DNA of 64,000 nucleotides from Neoarius graeffei (lineage: Eukaryota; Chordata; Actinopteri; Siluriformes; Ariidae). The notes under the pieces were generated by a model. It worked only from the letters and a program-made list of their open reading frames with translations, did not search any database and was not told where the DNA came from. Made by a program: the position numbers and the translations under genes. This document shows positions 34,403-47,100 of this stretch, piece by piece. Within the stretch, counting starts at the first letter, position 1, and each line of letters starts with the position of its first letter. The stretch covers positions 54,688,021-54,752,020 of the forward strand of contig NC_083587.1 in the NCBI RefSeq assembly GCF_027579695.1, given 5' to 3'.

Positions 34403-35372
34403 TTATTTCTCTACATAACTTAAAAAAGGTTTCCATGTAGCATCAGATTTTTGAATACATCCTCTTGTAGAATAACGAATCTTCTCTAGTGCCAAATGGT
34501 GCAGAAGATCATTGATCCACATCTTAAAGGTTGGGGGAAGTTTCTCCTTCCACTTGAAAAGTATTAATCGCCTAGCTATAAGAGATGCAAGAGCTATCAT
34601 ATTCTGTGCCTGGCGGTTCAGGTGGGTGTCCTGAGGAGTTATTCCAAATATGTCAGTAATGGAGGGCGGCACGGTGGTGTAGTGGTTAGCGCTGTCGCCT
34701 CACAGCAAGAAGGTCCTGGGTTCGAGCCCCGGGGCCGGCGAGGGCCTTTCTGTGTGGAGTTTGCATGTTCTCCCCGTGTCCGCGTGGGTTTCCTCCGGGT
34801 GCTCCGGTTTCCCCCACAGTCCAAAGACATGCAGGTTAGGTTAACTGGTGACTCTAAATTGACCGTAGGTGTGAATGTGAGTGTGAATGGTTGTCTGTGT
34901 CTATGTGTCAGTCCTGTGATGACCTGGCGACTTGTCCAGGGTGTACCCCGCCTTTCGCCCGTAGTCAGCTGGGATAGGCTCCAGCTTGCCTGCGACCCTG
35001 TAGAACAGGATAAAGCGGCTAGAGATAATGAGATGAGATGAGATGTCAGTAATGGCAGAAGGTTCAATAGGTACTTGTAAAACATCTGAAAAAGTTTTAA
35101 ATATTGACTGCCAGAAATTTTCTAGTTTTGAACAAGACCAGAACATATGCAAGAGGGTGGCTGGTACTTGCCTGCATCGATCGCAAATGGGGTCGATACT
35201 AGGTGTAAACTTTGCTAGTCTCACTTTAGACCAATGAAGGCAATGCATGACCTTAAACTGGATAACTGTGTGTCGTAAGCAGATTGAAGAGGAATGTATT
35301 CTATCTAAAGCTCTTTCCCATATCTCCTCAGGAAGTTCAAACCCCAAATCATTCTCCCATTGAGTACAAATG
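34403..35372 (-). pseudogene. L1 ORF2 C-terminal region, split by a SINE
   Basis: The upstream part reads LPEEIWERALDRIHSSSICL and contains the Cys/His knuckle CDRCRQVPATLLHMFWSC. The downstream part ends KPFLSYVEK at 34403. They are separated only by the SINE and its duplicated 13 bp, and the frame is continuous when those are removed. RT and most of the endonuclease are missing. Confidence 0.85.
34663..35042 (+). mobile_element. tRNA-derived SINE inside L1 ORF2
   Basis: A full-length SINE with the duplication ATGTCAGTAATGG at 34650-34662 and 35043-35055. It interrupts the L1 ORF2 remnant, so it is younger than the L1 insertion. Confidence 0.93.
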
Positions 35373-35652
35373 GGATGCTCTTATTAACAAGAATGGCCAC
35401 ACCTCTAGATTTGGAATGAAAATTAGAATGATATGATTGCCCGATCCATCCTCCCCTGAGTCGAAAATGGTCAAAGGTTCGAAGATGCGTCTCCTGGAGA
35501 AAGGCAACTCCCACCTTTAATTTTCTCAAATGAGTCAATACTTTCTTTCGTTTAGTGGGGTGATTTAAAGATTTAACATTCCAACTTACAAAGGTTACGT
35601 CACAGTTGGTTAATTTGTTTGAAAAATCTGTGTTAGTCGTAGCCATATTCAA
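35373..35652 (-). pseudogene. L1 ORF2 endonuclease, N-terminal fragment
   Basis: ATG at 35652 starts MNMATTNTDFSNKLTN. The endonuclease (APE-type) motifs are present: TFVSWNVKSLNHP, FLQETHL and SRGVAILVNKSIPF. After this the sequence jumps to the end of ORF2 in another frame. The endonuclease nicks target DNA for reverse transcription; here less than half of it remains. Confidence 0.85.
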
Positions 35653-36244
35653 AAAAGGGAAAGATTAGCGGTGCATTAAGTCCGCCTGTACTTGTGCTTT
35701 CAAAAGTGTTAAAAGGACCTTTAAAAAATAAGCATGAGCAATGAAGCAAAAGAAAAAAATAAAAAAGGAAAAAAAAAACTAATTGTAAACCCAGGTACAG
35801 TAATTCCCCAACCCTCACCTGAAGAAACAAGGTGATTCCTAAACCCCTCGCAACAGTATCTACACATTTAAGTGCTTGTGTGAGGATGCACTAGCTCTAG
35901 AAGAACAAGCTCTGCTATAGAACATAGTTTTGTATTAGGCACCTTAGGAAACATTTCAATCTTTTTGGTGTGATTTCTTACTGAGCATGAACAGAAAGTA
36001 AAATGATACTGGTAGAGGCACAAAGCAGTACTAATCAAATTATTATATCTATTGTGAACAAAAATAAAGGAGTGAAAAACAGCACTGTTTTGATACCGTA
36101 TGTGCTCTCTACTTCTTCATCTGGAACAGACTGGGGCCATTTGGCTCTGTACCAGTCAAGATGATGTGTTTACGTGACAGAATGGACAGCACCAACCTTA
36201 TTCAAATGTAGAATTCACATATTCTCACTCATTTCAAGTCAAGG

Positions 36245-37165
36245 TCAGTCTTTTAAGGATCCCGATAGGATTCTGCTTTTCACGTAGGCCATGGCTTCTC
36301 CAGCGTTTTGAAACTGTTTCTCGGTTCCATTATGTGTAATCCGGAGCCGTGCTGGGTAGAGAAGACCATATTTAACACCATCTCGTCCATGAAGTAGTCG
36401 TCTCACCTCGCTGAAGGCGGATCTGGCCTGCACGACGCTGGGGGGATAATCAGGGAAAATGGAGATGTCCGTCCCGTTGAACCGTAGCGGCCCGAACTCC
36501 CTGACGCGGCGGAGGATATCGGCACAATCCTGGTGGTAGTGGATTTTTGCCACGATGACACGGGGTTTGCCGTTTTGGCTTCTCGGCTGTGGCCCCCTGT
36601 GGGACCGATCGATCAGGACTTCTTTGTCTATTTTCAGCGCTTCTTTTAGTAGTTTGGAGACAGCTGTCGGTGTGCTTGAGCCTGGAGTTTCTGGGACATT
36701 TAGTATTCGGATGTTGTAGCGTCTCATTCTTCCTTCCATATCAAGGCACTTCTCCCGCAGGCTGCCGACTTCTGTCTCGAGTTTCCCCACTTTTGTCAGC
36801 AATGATGTCACGTCGTCTGAGCATGACGAGAGCCTCTGCTCCATGTGAGCCACTGTTGTTTTCATCGTCTCCACGTCGGAGCGAATCGCCGCGGTGTTAA
36901 TTGCTAGCTCCGTTTTTACTGCCTGTAGTTCGGATTTAATGTTTTCAAAACCGTCAGCCAGAGCGATCTTGAGTTCCGACCTGAGCAGCATAGCAATGTC
37001 CATTTTCAATTCCGTGAGGATTTCTGCTTTCAGGTCCGCGAACTCCATTTGGTATTCAGATTCAGGTGTATTACACCTGGATGGTGAATCACTCGAACTT
37101 GAGGCTTTGGGCCCAGTAGCGTTAGCTCCTTTGGTGAACTCGAATTTCCGCAAGTTGTAGGCCAT
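36245..37165 (-). CDS. L1 ORF1 RNA-binding protein, intact
   Basis: A 306-residue protein, the usual size for L1 ORF1p, that coats L1 RNA as a trimeric chaperone. After a disordered Ser-rich start, residues about 40-147 form a coiled coil (ELQAVKTELAINTAAIRSDV). The RRM-like domain starts at RRYNIRILNVPE (149-159). The C-terminal domain includes YPARLRITHNG (270-280). There are no stops. The 5' leader to 37337 is about 170 bp. Because ORF2 is deleted, the copy cannot move by itself, but ORF1p could still be made. Confidence 0.9.
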   Translation of the reverse strand: MAYNLRKFEFTKGANATGPKASSSSDSPSRCNTPESEYQMEFADLKAEILTELKMDIAMLLRSELKIALADGFENIKSELQAVKTELAINTAAIRSDVETMKTTVAHMEQRLSSCSDDVTSLLTKVGKLETEVGSLREKCLDMEGRMRRYNIRILNVPETPGSSTPTAVSKLLKEALKIDKEVLIDRSHRGPQPRSQNGKPRVIVAKIHYHQDCADILRRVREFGPLRFNGTDISIFPDYPPSVVQARSAFSEVRRLLHGRDGVKYGLLYPARLRITHNGTEKQFQNAGEAMAYVKSRILSGSLKD

Positions 37166-37496
37166 TTACGCTGCGGTGTCACAATAAAAATAACGTGTAT
37201 TGAAAAAAGTTTGCTCAGAGCGATGTGTAGTAGTTTTTCGTTGGTGTAAGGTGCCTAAAAAAGTTTTTTAACCTGAAATTCAGCAGAGCATGTTGCTTGT
37301 GCTGCCTACTCCATTGCCTGCTTGCTAGCGCCCCCCCTTAATGCACTGGTTTTGATTAATTTTCTTCTGCAGTGATGGTTATGAGGGAAGTTTTCTTTTT
37401 TTCGCATTTTTGTAAGGAGTCTCCAGTGTCTGTGTTTTGTAACGGTTAGTAAGTTTTCCAACATGGTAAATTGTTACCTGAAGACTGTTTATCTGT

Positions 37497-38007
37497 TATT
37501 ATTCTATCCACATTCACTGGATATGAGCAATCACACGCTCTGATTGGCTACACTACTACTAGGATATCAGCTCATGTACCATGAGTAGAGAAAAACAAAA
37601 TGGCAGAGCGTGTTGCTGAACCAACCGAGGACAAAATACAAGCTACTTGAAAACAAAACCCCAAAAAATACAAAAAAAAAAAAAAGACAAAATATGGAAT
37701 AAACATATCTTACGGTAAGAATGTATCTTTTTTATTTTTCAAGAATTATTATTATTATGGTAGTATTTTTCAAAAATTGCTCCTGTCATTTCGCCGGTTT
37801 GTTTACATTCTAAGTGGAAATGATTTTGTCTGACGTTTTGTATGAAATTTTTATTTATCAAATTTGCAAAAAATAAAAATGCTATGTTTCTCAAAATACA
37901 GTGAATGTGGATAGAATAAAAGAGTTATTCCACTCAATCTTGTCGTACAAGGCGTATAGCCGCTATCAGCTCATGTACGACTCGATTTCATGGAATAACT
38001 GTTAAAT
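37497..38007 (+). mobile_element. Exon-carrying MITE family, copy B
   Basis: The inverted orientation relative to copy A. The core 37497-37920 has the same ends, with the hairpin extension to 38007. ATG at 37600 starts MAERVAEPTEDKIQAT and hits a stop caused by a small deletion relative to copy D. Confidence 0.7.
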
Positions 38008-38559
38008 AGCTGCAATAAATGTTAGTGATTACAGGACTTGCCTCACTGGCGTTTCACAGCAATTGGTCTCATATTGTGTAATGAACGTTTCAGCCAAACC
38101 GAACTCATTTTTGATGGATTTAGAAACGTTTCAGAAAAGTTGATCATCTTCCTACTTGCATGCGTATGCCTACTTGATTACCTGTAAAGTGTAAAGCACA
38201 TTCCCAACACACCTCATCAGCATTTACTGCTGCCCACAAAACTCCATAAAGCACGCAGAGGGCTGGAAAGATGAAAAGCACTATGAGAGTAAAGGCGGAA
38301 AGGCAGAAATGGACTCATTTTGACTCACTTCTACACCAGTAACAGATTTCATGTGTAAAAAGCACATGAAAAGGTCAACATCAAGAGACAAAGTAGCGAC
38401 AGAGTAAGCGGGGCGAAGTATTGTAAATCAGTGCGGTTGGTTTGTTTCTGTGTCTGTCTGTTAACAATTTAGCGTCTAGATGGTTGCACCGATTGACTTC
38501 AAATTTTCAGGGTAGGTGGGCAACGGTCCGTATATTACCTGATTAAATTTTGAGGGTAA
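38008..38559 (-). other. man1c1 intron, unannotated part
   Basis: No recognised features. From about 38460 the text blends into the tandem array that follows. Confidence 0.5.
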
Positions 38560-39085
38560 TCGGGTCAAGGTCAGCCTTTCGGTCAAAATAAAATACTTTC
38601 CATTATAACTCAAAAACGGGTGCCGATTGACAAATGTTTCCTATTATGAGCATATAGGAACTCCCATATGGCCTTTCATTTGGCACCATGATCTTTGACC
38701 TTGAGTGACCCTGAAAGGTCAAACTCAAGGTCAAGGATTTTCAGAGGGCTATAACTTGAAAACGGTTGATGGTCGACAGATATTAACCATTATCAACTTA
38801 CATGAAGTGCCATATGGGCTTTCATTTGGCACCATGATCTTTGACCTTGAGTGACCTTGAAAGGTCAAACTGAAGGTCATGCATTTTCAAAGGGCTATAA
38901 CTTTAAAATGGTTCGTGATATTTACTATTATCAACATATAAGATGTCCCATATGGGCTTTCAGTTGCCGCCATGACCTTTGACCTTGAATGATTTTGAAA
39001 TGTCAAACTCAAAGTCATGGATTTTCATAGGACTATAACCTGACAGCTGATGACTGAGAAATATTACCATTATCAACATATAGGT
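38560..39085. repeat. Tandem repeat rich in nuclear-receptor half-sites
   Basis: About 3.5 degenerate units of 137-146 bp; GGCACCATGATCTTTGACC and its variant recur at about 38682, 38828 and 38966. Units contain clustered TGACCTTGA and AGGTCA motifs. Each TGACCTTGA is the complement of TCAAGGTCA, the extended half-site for ERR/NR5A-type receptors. Confidence 0.8.
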
Positions 39086-39097
39086 ATAAAACAAGCT

Positions 39098-39888
39098 GGG
39101 TGCGATTTGCTGTGGGGGATGGTGGGGATCATCCCCCCCTCTGGTTTTTATCTCTGCTGAAAAAAAATCCTCGGGGACAACCCCGTCAATAAAACAAACA
39201 AACCAAAAAAAAAAGCTGACATGACAGGCATGTTGTGACAGTTTTCTATGGTCAAAATGACCCGAAGTGGCAGCTTTGATGTTCACGAACGTCCCCAGCA
39301 AATAGATACATTGTAGATAATAACAATATCTTTGTGTTCTATGCAGGGATGCAAACAGCGCGCCTTTTGGCGGATGCCGCCTTTTTCACGGCCGATTTTT
39401 TTTTTTAGGGGGGACGTTGGAGTGTCTGATTATAATTTCAAAGTAAATTCTGTATTAAAATTACTAAATAAGCAAATCCGTTACAGTCCATGAAACAGGA
39501 AGTATAAGGATGAGAAAAAAACAGTTTAAATCGGAAAGCTGCGCACAATGTGAACTGCGCCATCAGAGCAAACTGTTCATTTAGTATTCATGTATTTCAG
39601 TGATTTTCGAGTCACTGTCCATTTAATCCGGAGGGAGAGAAACATCACAGCAACGCGACAAGCAATGCCAACTTTGTTGTGTTAGTGTTCGTGTATTTAG
39701 TCAGAGAGATAGGAAGATGAATTTACTATCTCTGGTTTAGTGTTCGGTTTCATTTAGTGTTATTCATTTGATATCATCGGATGTTATTGAGCTGTTAGCC
39801 TATTGTTACCTTAATTTTGTGACGTTTCATGATTAAAAAAAAAAAACATCCCCCCCTTCTGTTTTTTTGATAAATCACACCCTGAAAA
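39098..39888. mobile_element. Possible inverted-repeat element
   Basis: CTGGGTGCGATTTGCTGTGG with a C-rich block near 39098-39140 is partly the complement of the sequence near 39850-39888 (GATAAATCACACCCTG with a CCCCCC block). The interior has poly-T and a GCGCGCCTTTTGGCGG motif. No coding region or clear duplication was found. Confidence 0.3.
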
Positions 39889-41301
39889 CAAGTACTGCCG
39901 GACGAGGTTTGTTTTGCCTGGCAACACTTGTTCTTGTTCTAAAATAAATGCGAAGATTTAAATATGACTCCTTTAACTATGTGCTCAGGTCCAGATGCTC
40001 TGTAATAGGAACCGTGGGGAGGGGTCCGGCAGGCTACCATCCTCATCCAGCACCTCTTTCCCCCCTCCGCCCGAAAAAAAACAAACAGGCAACTTAGAGG
40101 AAACACTGGAAGTGTTGCATAGTATAAAAATGCACTGTGGCAAAAGGAATTGATTCAAAAACCAGGTTTCATTTGACCAAAAAAAAATCATAACCGTCTT
40201 TAAAAATCCTTTCCCTCATAAGTGTGACCTTAATCTTCCATTAGCTGAGGCTTTTATTTATGGCTTACAGCTATGCACAGACTCTCTATCCTGTTTATAC
40301 AGCTGGATTTTTTTTTGTTGTTGTTGAAACTGAAGGACTTGTTTTATTTTTGTTTATTTCTGGGTTTGTGTTGGCTTTCTTTCTTTCTTTATTTATTTAT
40401 TTTTCACATTCCTTAATTAATGGAAATTAATTAAGCATTAGGTTTCATAACCCAACTTAATCCCGGCAAATTATGTGATTTGAAGTTGATTAAATTGAAG
40501 CTTACATTATGCGTAAATTTGCACACATTCAGGAGCACAAACAGGATAAGAAAGTTTTTCCAACATTACAGGATTTTCACGGATACCAAATGTCTTGTGT
40601 AAATGCTTCCAAGAATGATTTACAAAGATTTTTTTCTCATATCCAGCTTGATAAATAAGTCCCACTGAATGTACTGCAAGTATAAAATGATGACAAAGTA
40701 TGACATGTTTTATTAAGAGGAAACTGTAATTGTTGGAAAATTGCTGTGTTATACAGTAAGAAAGAAAAAGCAGAGTGTCAGCGATGCAGTAGCTCACACA
40801 GCCGTACCATGAGAAACAACAATTAGCTAAGTTGCTCTTCATGAGAACAATTTGATCTTCCAAATAAAGCAATCAGAATAAAAAACCATTGAAAGCTCAG
40901 GGAGGAGTAGCAATTTTCCTGAAAGTTTGTTAACCAGCCTAATTAGCAACTTGTTAATGAGAAATCACAAAACCAGGGCGTAACTTTTGTGCAGTCTGAT
41001 TAGACCTTCCAAACAAAACAATCATAATCAAAATCCACTGAAATCTCAGGGAGGAGTAGCAGCGATTTTTGTGAATTGTGGCTGGACGGACGCCACGTGA
41101 TGGCAACAGCTCACACCGGCCTGTGGCCATGTGAGCTAATAAACCAGATCAGGACATGACTATTTTCCTATAACCAGCACTTACTTATTACATATTACAT
41201 TATAATGATAATTGAGAAGCTTTCTGCAAGTTATCAACATTATTATACCTAAATAACTGACTTAAATCACTAAATAGTGTTTCTTTAGGTCCAAAAACAC
41301 C
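39889..41301 (-). other. man1c1 intron with a duplicated 150-bp segment
   Basis: CTCAGGGAGGAGTAGCA occurs at about 40897 and 41046 within similar surroundings, a local duplication or tandem repeat. Nothing else is recognised. Confidence 0.5.
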
Positions 41302-41305
41302 TTAA

Positions 41306-41531
41306 CCCTTTGGTGACTGACCCCTTGAAAATGGTTCCTCCAGGAACGATGACGTTTCAGTTGTCAAGACAACGGAAAAACTAAAATACAAAAACAGAAA
41401 GATACATCACAATGCTCTTGTGCACAAAACAAAATGCTCTTGTATTTGTATTTTAGTTTTTCCGTTGTCTTGACAACTGAAACGTCATGGTTCCTGGAGG
41501 AACCATTTTCAAGGGGTCAGTCACCAAAGGG
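41306..41531. mobile_element. piggyBac-type hairpin MITE
   Basis: A 226-bp element starts CCCTTTGGTGACTGACCCC, ends with its complement, and is flanked by TTAA on both sides (41302-41305 and 41532-41535). The two arms are almost perfectly complementary over about 90 bp, leaving a loop of some 40 bp. TTAA duplication with CCC...GGG ends is the piggyBac signature. It lies 90 bp from the donor of the man1c1 exon at 41622. Confidence 0.85.
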
Positions 41532-41603
41532 TTAAACCTTTACAGAGCCCTGAGAATGACACCTTCAGACTGATCCACAATAAAGTAACTACAGAACGTT
41601 TTA

Positions 41604-42442
<839 letters not shown>

Positions 42443-42668
42443 GATGTATATACATGTCAACCTTTGGTCAATCAAACCTGTATAACCAACCTCCAAAATC
42501 CGTATTTCCCTTATAAAATCTGTATAAGATGCAAATTAAAATAATTTACCTAAAATTTGAATGATAATTTACAATGATATTTCCCAGTTACTTTTTATTC
42601 AATATTAATAACAATAAACCTTCAGAATGAATACAAAGCTCCAATGTTCGACAAAAACACAAAGTGTC

Positions 42669-43147
42669 TGTTAGGACTAGGACTGTTTTGGCCTCTAGAG
42701 GCCGCTGTTATTTCCTTTTCATGTCGTGTTTATTTTGGCCTCTAGAGGCCGCCACTGTTCCTGTGTTTTGTGTTTGTGTTAATTGCCTTATTATCTTCAC
42801 CTGTGTCCTTAATTAGTTTGTCTATTTATACCCCTGAGTTCAGTCCTCTTGTCACGGAGTCTTTGTGCTGTTATGTTTATCTCCAGTTTCCTTTGTACTG
42901 TGTTTTTTGATCTTCTTAGCTTTTGTATTTTTGCACTTTGCTTTTCTTTTGGATTTTACTCTTTGGTTTTTTTTTTGTCTTTTGTTTTGCCCTGTATATA
43001 GTGTATATAGTTTAAATAAACCTTTTGATTCTTTTTCTACTTCCGCCTCACGCCTCTGCATTTGAGTCATCCCCCTGGTGGCCTAGTGGGGGTTTGCTGG
43101 ATTATCACACCAACGAACCAGGTTCGAATCCCAGCAAAACCCTAACA
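42669..43147 (+). repeat. 5' LTR of chromovirus copy 2
   Basis: Contains the TATA box (42833-42840), the predicted RNA start ACGGAGTCTTT (42854-42864), and A and B boxes at 43079-43090 and 43121-43131. The complementary primer-binding site AAAGACTCCGT follows at 43149-43159. Confidence 0.95.
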
Positions 43148-43160
43148 GAAAGACTCCGTC

Positions 43161-44180
43161 ATGACCGACTCAGCAGAGGCTGCTTCAACTGTCTACCCGG
43201 CCAACCTTCAGGGAATTATGGCAGCTTTGACACGCTTCGGAGCGACCATGGACGCTCATGGACGTACGCTCACCAGCCAACGTGAGGCCCTCGCTCGCCA
43301 CGAGGAACTGCTTCAGCAAATTGGGAAAACCCTGGCACAGCTGACATCTCTGCCTGCATCTCCTGCTCCTGATCCAGTTCCTGCTCCTGATCCAGCTCCC
43401 ACTCCTGCTCCAGTGCCTCCTGCAATGCTGCCTTCTTCACCTCGCGAACCCAGCCTTCCTGCACCACAGAGGTATGACGGCAAGCACAGTGAGTGCCGAG
43501 AGTTCCTTACCCAGTGTCAACTCACCTTTGAGCTTCAGCCTACCACCTACACTACGGATCGCCGCAAGATTGCCTTTGTGATCACCTTATTAGCTGGTAA
43601 GGCGCGAGCCTGGGCTACTGCTATCTGGCAAAGACAGGGACCTGAGTGCTTTGATTTCCAGCTGTTTTCTGAAGAGATGCTTCGGGTCTTCGATCAGGCA
43701 GACATCAGTACCGACGCAGCCCGAAAGCTCATGTCCATCCGGCAAGGAGGAAGCGTCGCAGATTACGCCATCTCGTTCCGAACACTCGCAGCAGTAAGTG
43801 GATGGAACGAGACTGCCCTGGTGTCAGCCTTCCACCATGGTCTGTCTGACCCCATCAAGGACGGTCTGGCCTCTATTGGATGCCCAAGTGACCTCGAAAC
43901 CCTCATCTCACATGCTATTCGTCTGGACAACAGGATGAGAGAACGCCACCAAGCCTTGAGCCCCCCCAGCCTCCCTACCTCTACCTGGAGACCGTCTACC
44001 TCCTTCAGTGACTGTCCAGAACCCATGCAAGTGGGTCGTACTCGCCTCTCCGCATCTGAGAGGGAGCGCAGAAGGAGGGACAAGTGCTGCATCTACTGTG
44101 GCAAGCCTGGTCACTTCCGAGCATCATGTCCCGAACTCTTGGCAAAAGGACCGCCCCGTCCAGCCGAGGGAGGGTTGTGA
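43161..44180 (+). CDS. gag: Gag polyprotein of the sushi-like chromovirus, copy 2
   Basis: 339 residues; the same protein as copy 1 except for six extra residues in the Pro-rich linker (DPVPAP, a duplication of the DPAPTP-like unit) and Gly-to-Ala in ELLAKGPP. That Gly-to-Ala change comes from the base change in the frameshift heptamer. The CCHC knuckle [14 protein letters not shown] is intact and the frame is open from ATG to TGA. Confidence 0.93.
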   Translation: MTDSAEAASTVYPANLQGIMAALTRFGATMDAHGRTLTSQREALARHEELLQQIGKTLAQLTSLPASPAPDPVPAPDPAPTPAPVPPAMLPSSPREPSLPAPQRYDGKHSECREFLTQCQLTFELQPTTYTTDRRKIAFVITLLAGKARAWATAIWQRQGPECFDFQLFSEEMLRVFDQADISTDAARKLMSIRQGGSVADYAISFRTLAAVSGWNETALVSAFHHGLSDPIKDGLASIGCPSDLETLISHAIRLDNRMRERHQALSPPSLPTSTWRPSTSFSDCPEPMQVGRTRLSASERERRRRDKCCIYCGKPGHFRASCPELLAKGPPRPAEGGL

Positions 44181-47100
44181 CGGGGCCTACCCTCTCTCCC
44201 GGACTCCCTGGCCAAGGAATATACATCCCGGTCTCCATCTCCTGGGGTGAGTCTGTCCACTCTTGTCAAGCTTTGATAGACTCAGGGGCGGCTGGGAACT
44301 TTATGGATATTCACTTCGCCCAAAGCATCAATATTCCGACTGCACCTCTTGAAGTCCCACTGTCTGTGTCTGCCCTCGATGGCCAAGCGTTAGGTGATGG
44401 AAGAGTCACCCAAGTTACTTCTCCAGTTTTCCTCCAGTCTCAAGGTCACAAGGAAGAAATATCCCTGCACCTGATTCCTTCACCTGAGTTCCCAGTTATT
44501 CTAGGCCTTCCTTGGCTTACTCGCCACAACCCTCGCATAGACTGGGTAACAAGCCAGGTTGTGGAATGGGGCCCTGCATGCCATGCCTCTTGTCTGCTCT
44601 CTAGCTCTCCTGTGTCTCCTGCCGAGCCCCCTGATCTCACCGAGTTATCTCAAGTTCCCACAGAGTACTGGGATCTCAAGGAGGTATTCAGCAAGAGCAG
44701 GGCCGCCGTTCTTCCTCCGCACCGGGCCTACGACTGTGCCATCGACTTGCTCCCTGGGACTACCCCTCCTCGTGGCAGACTGTTTTCACTCTCTCAGCCA
44801 GAACGCAAGGCCATGGAGGAATACCTCAAAGATGCCCTGGTCTCTGGGTTTATTCGACCCTCCACTTCACCTGCTGGAGCCGGCTTCTTCTTTGTCGGCA
44901 AGAAGGATGGGGGGCTCCGACCATGTATTGATTACAGGGGCCTGAATAAGATCACTGTGCGCAACCGATATCCCCTTCCGCTGATGTCCACAGCTTTCGA
45001 CCTGCTCCAAGGCGCCACCGTCTTCACCAAGTTGGACCTACGGAACGCATACCACCTCATCCGTATCCGACAGGGAGACGAGTGGAAGACTGCCTTTAAC
45101 ACCCCGTCTGGGCACTACGAATACCAGGTGATGCCCTTCGGACTCACCAACGCACCAGCTGTTTTTCAGGCCCTAATCAACGACGTCTTAAGGGACATGA
45201 TTAACCTATACGTTTTTGTCTACCTCGACGACATCCTTATCTTTTCCAAGACCGTGCAGGAGCACCGCCACCATGTCCGCCAGGTTCTCCAGAGGCTGCT
45301 ACAGAACAATCTGTTCGCCAAGGCCCAGAAATGCGAATTTCATGTTCCCGAGGTCTCCTTTCTGGGATTTATTGTACGGACAGGCCAACTCCAAATGGAC
45401 CCTGCCAAGACCCTGGCCGTCCGGGATTGGCCTACTCCCAAGTCCGTTAAGGAGGTTCAGCGGTTCTTAGGATTCGCTAACTTCTACCGCAAGTTCATCA
45501 GGAACTTCAGTTCTGTGGCAGCACCCATGTCAGACCTCACCAAAGGGACAGGTGGATCTTATGGCTGGTCTCCTCAGGCAGAAAAGGCGTTCAAAGACCT
45601 CAAGGACCGCTTCTGCACGGCACCCATTCTGGTTCTCCCGGACACCTCCCAACCATTCATCGTGGAGGTGGACGCCTCGGACAGTGGTGTCGGCGCGGTG
45701 CTCTCTCAACGTTCGGAAGGAAAGCTGCACCCCTGCGCTTACTTCTCCCACCGCCTGAGTCCTGCTGAGTCCCGGTACGATGTGGGGGATCGAGAACTGC
45801 TAGCGGTCAAACTGGCCCTTGAGGAGTGGAGGCACTGGCTGGAGGGAGCACAACATCCATTCCTGGTTTGGACTGACCACAAGAACCTGGAGTACCTCCA
45901 GCAAGCCAAGAGACTGAACCCTCGACAGGCTAGGTGGGCCCTGTTTTTCAGTCGGTTTGACTTCACCCTCTCGTACCGTCCCGGCTCCAAGAACACCAAA
46001 CCTGACGCACTGTCCAGGCTGTTCTCTGCCACTAACAGGGAGAATGAAGTCGGGCCTATTATCCCGGTGTCCCGGATTGTGGCCCCTGTCCGCTGGGGTA
46101 TTGAGGAGGCTGTTCGACGAGCCCAACGCCAGGACCCCGGTCCTGGGACGGGGCCACCGGGCCTCTTGTACGTCCCACATCAAGCCCGGGCCAAGGTTCT
46201 CCAGTGGGGTCACTCTTCCCCTCTCACCGCCCACCCGGGAGCTCGGAGGACCCTGGACTTCCTGAAAAGACGCTTCTGGTGGCCTAACATGGAGAAGGAA
46301 GTAAGGTCATTTGTCCTGTCCTGTGAGGTTTGCACCAGAACCAAGAACCCACGACAGCGTCCCCAGGGTCTCCTGCATCCTCTGACCATTCCCCGGCGTC
46401 CCTGGTCCCACGTGGCAGTCGACTTTATCACGGGTCTCCCTGAGTCACAAGGTAACACGGTCATTTTGGTCTTAGTTGACAGATTCTCCAAGGCCTGCCG
46501 CTTCATACCACTGTGCAAACTCCCCTCTGCTCTTGAAACTGCGAAACTTTTGTTTAATCATGTCTTCCGAGTCTTTGGTCTTCCACAGGACATCGTCTCA
46601 GACCGAGGGCCCCAGTTCTCCTCCCGAGTGTGGCACGGGTTCTGCAAGGTCATCGGAGCCACTGCCAGCCTCTCCTCTGGGTTTCACCCACAGTCCAATG
46701 GTCAGACGGAGAGGCTCAACCAGGACCTGGAAACCACCCTGCGAGGCCTGGCTATGGATAACCCGACATCGTGGAGCACCTGGCTGCCATGGGCGGAGTA
46801 CGCCCACAACACCCTGCAGTCATCGGCCACCAAGCTGTCGCCATTCCAGTGCCAATTCGGGTTCCAGCCACCTCTGTTCCCGGACCAGGAGGAGGACGCG
46901 GGGGTGCCCTCGGTCAACCAATATGTGAGACGGTGTCGCAAGACCTGGAGCAAGGTCAGGAAGACCCTCATACAGACCTCCAGAACCAACCAGACTCAGG
47001 CCAACCGCCATAGAAGACCTGCACACGCTTTCCGCCCTGGGCAGCGTGTTTGGCTGTCCACTAAGGACCTTCCACTGCGGGTGGAGAACCGCAAGCTTGC

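Larger units (their letters stand above)
33639..37337 (-). mobile_element. L1-like LINE, 5'-complete but internally deleted
   Basis: The element runs on the minus strand from its leader at 37337 to an A-rich end at 33639. It is flanked by the 10-bp duplication TTAATGCACT (33629-33638 and 37338-37347). ORF1 is intact. ORF2 keeps its endonuclease start and its C-terminus but has lost the middle, including all of the RT, at about 35366-35375. Two SINEs have inserted into it. It lies in the man1c1 intron in the sense orientation. Confidence 0.9.

Noticed and set aside
35305..35372. Extension of the L1 endonuclease frame past the deletion junction
   Set aside because: Those codons read the ORF2 C-terminal sequence in the wrong frame.
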